Origin: Chrysomallon squamiferum
Taxonomy: Eukaryota > Mollusca > Gastropoda > Neomphalida > Peltospiridae
DNA: 64,000 nt
NCBI GenBank assembly: GCA_012295275.1
Contig: CM022668.1
Span: 995,137-1,059,136, forward strand
Direction of reading: 5' to 3'
The notes beneath the pieces were generated by a model. It saw only the letters and a program-made list of their open reading frames with translations. It did no database searches and was not told where the DNA came from. Shown piece after piece: positions 51,401-63,400 of the stretch. The position numbers and the translations under genes were made by a program. Each line of letters opens with the position of its first letter. Positions within the stretch are counted from its first letter, which is position 1.

Positions 51401-54400
51401 GGTTACATGGTGTTTGGATGATTGGATGATTTTCAGTGAAGGACAAAATCATATTTTGTATCCCATTTATGAAATCAATGTCTGGATATGAAAAAAAAAG
51501 CTTCATTTATTTTGAAAAAATATTATTGGGCTTCCACATTTTTTAACCTGGCAGTCCTGTGGACTGTTTGTAAAAATAGTTAAAGTGAGGATATCACAGT
51601 TTTACTATTTTAAAATAAAAAAAATTTCAAAATTTTGTTTTCTGTGGCATCTAACTAAACATTAGAACATTTTTGAAACAAGATATTTCACACTGTTTTA
51701 GTCCACATATCATTTGTTTTGTTTTAGGGAGACATATCTTTGTCCATCACAGTCATGTGGCACACCTATGACAGAGCACATACGAAGATTTGCTCATGGA
51801 ACTGGATGTATTAATGTGTTTCTGAAAAAGTTAGACAATAAAATAGCTGGAGGACAAAACAATATACTCATGTGGAGTTGGTGCTGTTTATGTAAACAGG
51901 TATGTTTTCATTTAGGTTTTTTTAAAAGTTAAACTATGTATACAGTTCAATGTTATAGCCAATGCTAATAAGTAAATATTAATGAAGTAATAATGACTTA
52001 TCCGCACTATAAATATATTATTTTGGGGGATTCTGGTTATATGATGATTTTTACTTGTATTTAGATATGTGAATACAGATTATGGAATTACCAATTTTGT
52101 ATTAAAAAGTTTTGATCTTTATAATTTTTATAAAGGAATACTGATATCAGTTTTATATGTAACAGAAGAATAGCTGTTGTTGAGTTTATCATGTAAACTT
52201 GCAGGTGACACCAGTAGTTCCTATCAGTGCTGACACTTGGAACTTATCATTTGCCAAATTCCTAGAGTTACGTTTTCATGTCAAACAGTTCACACGTCGT
52301 GCTGCTGCGGAGCCATGTAACCATTTGCTGCACCGTGACCACAACCTGTACTTTGGGTACAGAGACACTGTAGCATCATTTAAGTGAGCACATTTTAACA
52401 TGCTGTTTTTAATTATAATGTTATATTTAAAGTATTTACTTAAAAATTAGCTTTCAGTCATTTTCTTAATCACGGAGGTTGTTTGATTCAAATATTGTCA
52501 TCTTCAGAAAATGGAAGTAAAATTAACCTTGAAAATATAATTATATGCTTCTAAATAAAAATATTTCAGGTATTCAGAAATCCAGTTACAGGAGCTGGCA
52601 TTGCCATCGATTGTTGTTGATTATCAGTGTCCTCCAGTACAGCCTAGCAGAATAAAAGATATTGTGAAGCACATTTCAAACAAGTAATAATTTATTTCTT
52701 CTTGTTTGTTTATAAAGATTTGTATTTTTATAACTAATGCACAAAGCCAGATCTTTTTAAAATAATTTATATAAAGTATAGAATAACTGTGAGTGCTGTT
52801 ATATGTGATGAACTTTCAAAAACTGATCCTATCCTTTTCTATCACTATAGGGTTCTAATCATTTTTCATTTCCTTTCATTCATATAAAATCTGAGTCTCA
52901 GCACTTAATATAAGCTATATTTTATTTTGGTTTGGTTAGGATAATTTAATGTCTTTCAGAAGGTGGTTTTAAACAAATTTTGTTAATACAATGTTTTATA
53001 TTCATGTTACTTTAATTCATACAAGCATCTTGACCAGGGTTATCAAACCTTCATCCCACCAACCCCTTTGATGATGTCATAAAAATCCTGATACTCCCAG
53101 TGAAAATTTTAATATTAAATATTTGTTTAATGAAGTTTTTTAGAATATTATTAATTATAGTATTGTATAAATTGTATTGTTTTAAATGTTTACAATTGGT
53201 ATACTAAAATAACATTTATTTTTAATGTGAACGATAGAATTGGTGTGTTTTTTGATACATCATTTTCATTAGGTTGATTATTTGTAAGTTTTAGCTTTAA
53301 TTTTCTTCTACCAAGTTCAGCATGTTTCAATGCTTAATGAGAAATATATTAGCTGAAACCAGCTTCAACCATGCACATTAAAATTTATTTTAAAAAGGTA
53401 AAAAAAAAAGAAGAAAACTTAAAGACCAACTACCTAATGATCTTTTGGTTGTCATCAAACCCCTGGGAGTAGCCACTGACCTTAGGGAACTATACCAACC
53501 ACTTTAGGCCACCTCTGATCTAGACAATTTAAATAAATGTGAAATTTCTTAAAAATACATTTTGCAGTTTTATAAGTGAAAACATAATGTAATTATTTTT
53601 AAATTGTTAGAGGTATGGAGAAATTTAGTGCAATCCTTGAGAGCACAATGAAACTACGAAATGAAATTCTGACAGAGAACAGTGCTAGAGCAGTTTCAGA
53701 CTTTGTTACAGAACAGCAGGTGAATACTTATACTTTATATGTTTGGTTTTAATGAGGGGGTTTGTCAACACCTTGTTCTACATTTTACTAAAAATTGTAA
53801 TATTTTTATTTCATTTGAAAATTGAGTGTTATAAATTGACATTCTTTAATTTCATTTTATTTTACAGTTCCTTCAGAAATTTGAGTCCATCCACTATAAT
53901 TATTTTCTCTTGATGAACATGTTTCACCAAAAGTAATAATAAAGTATATAGAAATCATTTGTATATTTCAGTATGAGAAAGCCAGATTGAGTGAACTGGC
54001 TCAGTCAATTCAACAGACAGTCACAGAAATGAGTGAAGATGAGTCAGTCTCTGGTAAGTTCTGTTTTCTCATCATGAAATAAATATCTCGTACATTGTAT
54101 TTTTAACATTGCCAGGTGTCACCATTTTTGTCTTCTCTTTTTTCTGCTAGCAGAAGTATTTATTAAACATTCATTTCCATATAAACACCAGAAAAACAAA
54201 ACCAAAGGAACTTGCTGGACTGGAAAATTGCTTTCTCTCTCTTTCTCTCCGTCTCTCACTATATCCCTTTGCCTGCTGTCTGTCTATCTATCTATCTATT
54301 TTTTTTAAATATTTATTTATTTATTTATTTGATTGTTTCCCTATCATTTTGAAATATTCAGATTCACAAACTATGTACAAATGTTCAGTAAACAAATATA

Positions 54401-57400
54401 CTAATATGTTTAATATAAATGTAAATAAATTATATTGGTTTGTCACTACAGATATTCCACTGCGTATGTTGGATGTTCACAATGACATCATCAGATTGAA
54501 GAGGATGATTGTTGAAGCTGTGTTTAGTTGGAACTCAAAGTGAGTATCTTGAAATAATCAAATCAGATACTACAATATATAATATGTAAAACATAACACA
54601 AAGAGTTTTGTAAAACTGTTACTTGGATACTTTTTGTTCCAGATTTAATGTTTTTTTAAATGTTTCCATAAATGTTTAATTTACATATCTGTACACATAC
54701 ATACATACTTATACACACACACACACACACACACACAAATAAATATACATACATACACACACACACACACACATATACATACATACATACATACATACAT
54801 ACATACATAAATACATAAACACTAAACTATTTCTTTCAAGAATGCATTGATTTAATAATACTCTAACAAATCACTAATTGTCAAAAATATTTTTGTTTCC
54901 ATTTAAGAATTCAGGAATTTCTGACCGCACAGCAGAAGAAGATGAAACAGGCAACAAGTGCAAGGAAAGACAGAGACACACCTACCTCTTCTGTGGAAGA
55001 TGCATGTCACATTTTGTTTACATATAATTCCTGTTCAAACAACTCTAAATTCTTATACCAGTCATTTACTTTTTATTATTGTCAGGGGTTCACATCCAAC
55101 CCTTTTTCGTCTTTTTTTAATGGATGAAGGGAGAAAAATTAATTTATCAATAAAGAATCTTAACCTTTCTGACTATGTGTATATAAAACACAAACATGAT
55201 TTTCTATTAGCCTCGTCAGCTTTACTTAGATAAATAATTAATCAGTGGTAACAGTTAAAGTATAATTTTTTTTAACAGCCTTTATATTTTTATAAAAACT
55301 CGAAATACACATATCAGTTAACATTCCATATTATAATTTAACTTTATGTGTAAATCTCAACACAATACTCTGTTTATCATAAAGTTATTTTTGTAAATCT
55401 ATCATTTGTTACAACTCATTGTTATATAAATATCTAACAGACTGTGATATGGTCTAACATATGTGTATTATAAATATAGCTATTATCAGTGTTATAAATG
55501 TATCTGATATTATAGATCAGTATTGTAAATATATCTACATTATAAATTATATCTGTTTTGTAAATATATCTGTATTATAAAATATATCAGTACAGTAAAT
55601 ACATCTGGTATGATATATTATAAATATAAATATATTATGGATATATCTTGTGTAACAAATCAGTGTTGTAAATTTGTTTTTTTTATAATATCTCACTAGT
55701 GTAAATATATCTGATACAGATGACACTGCTGCAAATCTGTTAATATATCAGTATATCTGTTCCAGTGTGATCATTCCATACCCAAAACAGATGAAAAAAA
55801 CAGGAGCAATTCTGATCCACAACTTATTGATATTCCTAACATTCAGACATGTAAATAATTTATACTTTATTTTTCATCTTATATTTAATATCAGTCTGTT
55901 TAAGGGAAGTTCTCAACAAAATGTGTAAGTGACTTTCTGTTATTATTTCATTTCAAAAATTGATAAGGTTTTAATAGATAAATATTTTGGAAAATCGTGT
56001 TTGTATACTCTGTTATTATCTCTTTTAAGGCAAAGTTAGTTAATCTGAATTAGTGTTGTCAGATAATCTAAGAAAATTTGGGATAATTTTAACAATTCTT
56101 GATGCTGACATTTTCATAAAGATTCGTCTGGGAATATGCAGTGGCAAAAATAAATAATAACAGATTTTCAAAGTCAGGTTGTTTCTGAACAACTACTTTT
56201 TTACAGTATATGATTTCAAAAAATAATAATCTTCAGTTACTTCATTTAACTAAATGTTATTTTACCCCTTAGGTACTCACTAAAACCAAGTACTGATCAG
56301 ATTATTAAAAGTTTAATTAAAATCCTTTATATATATATATATATTTTGTTTGTTTTCAGCTGCATCATCAGTGAGTTCATCCCCTTCTTTAGTGTCAGAT
56401 AAATCATCATCTACTGCAAATGTGGAATCTGGTAAATTAATGTATTTATTCTTTTTCTATCTTAGAAGCTTGTTTTTTAATAATTCAGAAATAATTCAGT
56501 AGTTTGTTAAAATGGAAAGTATAATGGTAATTTTCATTAGTTTTTAAAACAGAAGAAACTTGGAGTTGAGATACAAGGTTATATGCTAAGTGAATTGCTT
56601 TTGATGAGAGAGAAATTATGTAACTTTTATTAGAAATGAAATACTTGCAAGTAAGCCGAACAGACTCAGGTAAAGTTTCTTTCAGTAACAATTATAATTA
56701 TTTCTAACTACAAATTTTTTATTGAAAGATGAAAGCTCTGTAATGTTGTAGATAGCTTTTACTTTCTAATGATAAACTGTATACATGGAGAAATTTGTAC
56801 TTTTTAAATATAATTTTAGAGGATCAAACTGATGGACGTTCAGACAAACGAACTAGAAGGAACATAATAGCCAGTTTCTGGGCTGTATCAAACTTTGTCC
56901 CTGTACCATCGCCTTTGTAAGTCTTTCATGCAAATATTCATTGTAATCTAGTTCAAAAGTTTATTATAACAAATAACTAAATAACTGCAGAAATGTGATA
57001 TAATTTTATTGTTATTTTTGCTACATATAAATTTTAAAATGATGTAAAATGAATGGGATTTTTGTGGTTGTTTATTTAATCTAATTATTATATAATATAA
57101 CTTTATAAACTAGTTAATTAATTTAGTTACTATTAAAAACAAAGACATTCATGCTGTTTTATTATTTAGTGACCATTTTAACAACTGTTTTAAACATTAC
57201 ATACCATTTTTCATGCAAGTGCTATTTGAAATAAAATAGGTAACATTAACTTTATAAATAATAGTTTACAAGGCATTAATATTAACACATTAAAATTTGT
57301 TTGGTGAATGTAATAACTAAAATATAGTATTAATATGGATATTCAAATGTACAAGTAAAACAATTAACCTCTAATTTGTGTTTATTTATATTTTGTTAAT

Positions 57401-60400
57401 GGTTAAAATAAAAATAAAAGGACATTTAACATATTTCTGGCTTGCAGCATTCAGTTAATGGTTTAGTGCAGACAAAGTGGCTGAGGAGAGAGAGGTCTAA
57501 CCTTTAAAGCTTGTTTTAAACTGGATTATCTCTCTCTGTGTTACAAGACTTCCCTGTGGCTGGTCATAGCTTTGGCCAGTCAGCTCTGAGTGTTATGTAG
57601 CAAAACCTCAAGTGAATTTGAGATTATCAAATACAGTCTGAAATGGTGATTCGATTGTCAAATAAATGTTACACTAAAACAAAAATGTTTATAGTTACAA
57701 CTTGATGCTGGTGCAATAATTTACATGCCAAAATACAATTCTATTTGAAAAATTAAATTCTCTTTGCTGATTTTAACTCATATAAGTGAGTTTTTCACTT
57801 GCTTAATGCACCTGGCTAGTTTATATTTTCTAATTTACAGTGACCCAGCTGAACACTATCTCCTTCCACCATCTAACAGAGTGCAAGTTGTTATATACGA
57901 CTTTGAACCCAGCTCAGTTATTGCTTATGCTTTGAGGTAAATTCTTTATTTTTCTAATAATTCTATTACCTTGGTTTAAATATGTCACTGAAATGTATCA
58001 GCAAAGTCTCTAAATATAATTTCAGTTGATATTTAGTTTGCGCACTGGTAACAGAACTAAAAGTAATAATAATTTCATTATTATGTTCTTTTAACTGCTT
58101 CTATACAATTTTGTCATATTGAACTAAGAACAAACAAAATCATATTATAGATTAGTTAAATAGTATTATTTTGAATTAATTGAAATTCCTACAACAATTA
58201 GTTTGTTCATTATTTTTTAGTGGATCATATTTTTGTTAATGAACTTCATTACTTTAGAAAAATTTTATGCATAAGAACACCTGAAAATGTTGTATCCACT
58301 GCATTTTTTTCATTTCTTAGAATAGTAGCAAGGAAAATCTATATGAAATGAAAAAAAAAAAGGATATTCATAACACAAGTTACCAGGATATATTTCAAGA
58401 CTCTGTCTTAATTAGATACTAATTAAATGCTCACATAAATTTATATTATTTTTCAAACTTTGTATTTTTCATTTAGATATAAAAAAATAAAAAAATGTGT
58501 TATATTATTTCAGTTGTTTTATTTACAGTTGTGTCTGCTCAGTTGATTCATTTTTGTTATGTCTGTTTTAATTATTTGTTACGACTTGTGTTAATTTTAG
58601 TTCCAGTGACTACCACACTCGACTAAGAGAAGTACAGTCTTGTCTTGGCTCTACAAGGTATGTTATTTGATTTACAGTTAAGTAAAAAAATCAAGACTGT
58701 TAGGGGGTTATCCATAAAGTATATATGTAAAAAAAAAACCATCTAAATATTTTGTACCCTCTCACCATTACAAACGAGACCTTCACAGTAGACCAAACCA
58801 TCTATGTGCTGCACATTCTCTCTGGGAGGAGCTGTTATTGTTGTTTAATAATATACATATGTACTATATTGAGGTGTCCCTTGTATTTATTTAATATGGT
58901 TATTATTTTTTCATTATATTATTGGTAGTATTTGTATTGATAGTATTAGTAATTTTAGCTGATGATATTGTAATGGTAACAACAATTGAAGTAGTGATAT
59001 ACACATATTTAATTTGTAAATTAAATGCTGTTAATTAATTTTTAAAATATATATTTTAGGCAAATGTATTTAGTTATTTAAAAGATTGGATGCAACATGT
59101 TAATTAAAACTATATAATTTCCATTAATCTTTATTTTCTTTACATTTTCTAGTTCATTGAAGAGTTCAACAAAGGGAGCTGAGTCTCAGACTGTCAGCGC
59201 TGAAACAGGTAAAGAAGGTGGTAAGTAGTGTTAAAGAGATTTTTGTGTAAGGTTTTTAATGACACAGAAAAAATTAACACATCTAACATTCTAATCACAG
59301 ATTAAGAACAAACTAATCTGAATCAGAGAAAGTTCTTAAAATTATACTATGTCTAATGATTATATTTCTTGAAAACAACTTTCTAAACATTTAAATATAA
59401 GATCATATATGATCTAATCATTTAATTTTTTTAATGATTAAATAATTTCTTCACTCAAATATTAAAGAAAACAAATTGTTGCCAGTAAGAACACTGTGTG
59501 CTTACAAGAAGTGCAAAATTACTTAATTTGCAGGATTTGTCAGAGTTCTGCTAACTTCACAGCATATAACAAAAAGAAATTTTTTGTCTTTTAAAAACTG
59601 AAACACTTAAAAGTTTAACACTTGCTTTTTAAAACTAACATTTCTTAATATGTGAGGAAAGTCAAGAAAAGTGATGTTAAAATTTCCCTATGACACAACA
59701 CTTATATTATTGTTAAACTTTAAAAGAGATTGATTATGTACTGAACAGCGCTGAAAATGTAGCACCAGCTGATGATAACCTATGTGAAAGTATCAGCATT
59801 AAAAATGTCAATGAATAAGTACTGTACTACCTTGTAGACCATGCATGATAATGAATAATTTATAAAAAATGACAGCATAAAGTCATCCTGAAATATAACA
59901 CAGGAATGGTATGAAAAACATAAATAAAATGTGCAAATGATACTCACTGGGCTACAAAAGATGGTATTTTCATTTATGAAGTAGTCTTTGAGGGAATACT
60001 AAACAAGTGACAGCTGAGGAACATGAATGTGTCTACGGCATGCTTCACATCTACATTTTGACTAGAATCACACACAGTGATGTGGATGCCATTTTCATAA
60101 ATAGCTAGACTCCACAGGATTATATACCTGCAGACAGAAACCAACAACAACGTCCATTCTATTCTAACAAGATTGCCATATTGTTCTCATTCATATTCAT
60201 GATCAAACACTGCTACCTGCCACCAGTTCTAGGTCAGTTATAACAACCAAACAGCACATCATGTTTGCTGTGGCAAAATGAACACCATTTACTATGAGGA
60301 TAACATTTTGCAAAATAACATTGTTGTCTTTTTTCCTCAACAAAAACTTAGAGAAATGGAAATTCACCACAGCAGGAATGGAACACAAACTTACTGGATC

Positions 60401-63400
60401 AGTGATGTGTAGATGCAGACTGTGATAGTATGCTCTGTTGACTTTTCATTGTGATGTAGATAAATAAAACTAATCTCTGATTGTACCACCCTTTTGGTTT
60501 GAGGTCATAATCCATCATCCATTTACTGCTCATGTATTTTCAAAATCCAAACATTTCTTGGTGGTTTATTTTCAGTGCTGCTCAGTATAGAAACAAATAA
60601 CAATTACTGGAAAGTACATATGTTATGTATTTAGATGATTTATACCACAGAGGTTTATTTTAGTAAATTGTGATAATATTTACATTTTACGTGGCTAATC
60701 ATTCTTTTGTACTTTCCCTTACTTTAATCCATGGTGAAGTCCTAAGTCACCTTAATTTTCTTCTTTTTTATTTCTTTTCTTTTTTCTTTCTTTTTTAAAA
60801 AGTATATCTCTTGGAAGTTGGAAGTGTCAATATATTTTGCTTCCATTTTTTGAACCATGATTTATAATTGGCCAGCAGACGTCCGTTATTTCCATTAAAT
60901 TATATTTATTAATAAATTACATTGGAAAAACAAAAAGATTTGTTCCATTCTACATCGTGTTACTTAGTTTTATAACCACAGAGGATTGAATAAATAAATC
61001 ACAGACAAAATTAACATTAAAAATAATGTTGGTGACATTTCCAGTTTCATTGCTTTCAGCCATAAAGAAACTGGTGTAAAAATTATTAACAGGTCTTGTT
61101 TGTTTCTCCTTGAGCTATTCATTAACTGATACAGACCGTGTGCTTAAGAAAAGTACCTCAGAGATGGCTGCTGATGACTAAATGGTTGTGTGGAAGGAGA
61201 TCGTGTGACCAACTGTACGAATATCTGCAAAAAAAGCATTGTTTTACTGTTGTGATTAGAGTTTCATAATAAACTCAGTTCCTTTAAACCTGCATTCAGA
61301 TTTAATTAAGTGGACATAATTACATGAACAGCAAAGATTACAGTTTACAGACCTACAATACTCTAGAAAATAGGCTGTGAGTTACTAAACAAACACCAAA
61401 ATAAAATATTTTTACTGTTTACAGCATGAGTCTGTAAAAACAAGTATTTTGTTAAAGGTGCTGTTTTATTAGAAACAGAATATAGGTGTATTTATATTTA
61501 TAATAGAGAATTACTGATGTAGATGCTTAATTTTATATCTTATTGTTTCATTTCACCTTTATAAAAACATCATTTCTTGCTAAAGTTCCTCCTTTTGTGC
61601 TAATGTGTCTAATGTATCTAAAGGAGTTTTCTACCCTAACTTCAACCATACCTATAGATGATTTATTTGGATGGAAAAATGAAATTAAGTATGTGTGTGT
61701 GTGTGCATACATGTTAATATTAATATCATTTGTTTATATTTCTTTCTTTCTTTTCTTTTGATTTTCTTTTTCTTTTTACAATTAATATTATTTTTGTTGT
61801 AGATATTTTTTTTCTTCTTTTAACTTAATTTTTATTATTATGTTTTTCAACTATTATAAATGTTTATTTTAACGTATAACTAGGTTCAAAAAGAACTGGT
61901 AGTGGGATGCTCTCTTTTTTTCGTGGTTCTAAAGATCAGAGTCCGAGTTTGCCAAGGAAGGCAGACTACGTAGATGCTGTCAGATATACTATAGGTTCAG
62001 AACTCTCGGGTATAGAAGGTATATTCTTATTTGTATGTGTATATGCCTCTTTGTTTGTGTAAGTTTGTTGTAGGATATTGTGAAGATGCACCTTAATTTT
62101 TATTTTATCTTTACCTCCACTTTATTTTTTCTTATTTTGTGTGTCGCAGTGTATGTGTTTGTGTTTGTATGTGCAAACAGTTGTGTACATTTTATGTTGT
62201 TTTTCAATGTCTTCAGTTTTAGTTTTATTTTAGTTTTGCCATTTAGGATCATGGCAGCCTAAAAAATCTTATTTTAATTCATTATATTTGATAATCTCTT
62301 GTTTTAATAATCCTTAAGTTGTCATCATTTCCTGCTTATTAGTACAGATTCCTTTGAAAATTAAAACTTGTTTTAGTTTATTATTTTATTCATATTTGAC
62401 ATACCTTATAATTTTCTTGACTTTTCTGTTTTATCTAACAAAGCCTTATTTCACAATTAATCTACTTTTATTTGTCTTTTTTGGTTGTTTTAATTTTTTA
62501 ACTATTATTATTTTCACATCATATATATATATATATATATAGATGACTGTTTTTTATTTTTGTTGTTTTGTTTTTCTTAAACTACAAATTGTTAACTCTG
62601 ACTTTTATTTACATATGAAAAAATAATTTTAGACAGCTCTTGAAATAATTTTCATTAAGTATAAATTGTTAACATTTATCACTTTCATCTCAGTTACACT
62701 GTAAATAACAACCAACTCATTTTAATTTTATGTGAATGTTATGTAGAAACCTTTGACCCTTGCATATTAATACATGTTGCATCTAATATAATATATTGTT
62801 TTAAGTTATTACTTGTTCATGCATTACATGCAACTGTCATGTGATTTAAAGAACACGACACTTTAATAAGAAGAAAAATAACAATGCTGTTAAAGAAGAA
62901 TTAATAGTAGTTGTAGTAGCAGCAGAAGTAGCTGTAGTAATGCAGTGTTTTCATTATGCAGTCTGTTATTTATACTAATATAATATCTACTAGAATGAGA
63001 ATGTTCTTAGATTTAAACACATATTTATTGGTTTATTTATTTATAAAATTAATTCTCACTTAAATGATAGAAATGCAAGAGCACATGACTGTTGTCTGAT
63101 TTTATGTGCTTGTGCTGTTGGTTCAGAGATTACAGTTTGTATGAGAAATAAGCTGTGTTGTTATGTTATCAACATTATTTAATTACAATGTCTATCTTAG
63201 TGATGTTATTACCTTCTACATCAAAACAAATTATAAAATTTAGCTAGATGCTTGTTGAATTTGTTAACAGTTGATATGGTTGTCTTTTTAAGTCATGATC
63301 TGGTCACTGACAGCCTGAAATTAATTGTAGTCCTCAATACACCTGTAAAGTCAGTTGCATCTACATTCCTCTCTGCGTCTTGACTGTGATGTCAAATAGT

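Noticed and set aside
57460-57620. Patch in intron 31 of PIKFYVE resembling a short interspersed element
   Set aside because: No repeat partner in the window and no RNA polymerase III promoter boxes that I could identify.
59700-60480. Less AT-rich stretch in the intron after PIKFYVE exon 34, suspected transposon or hidden exon
   Set aside because: No terminal repeats, no in-phase exon, stops in all frames at short intervals; insufficient support.
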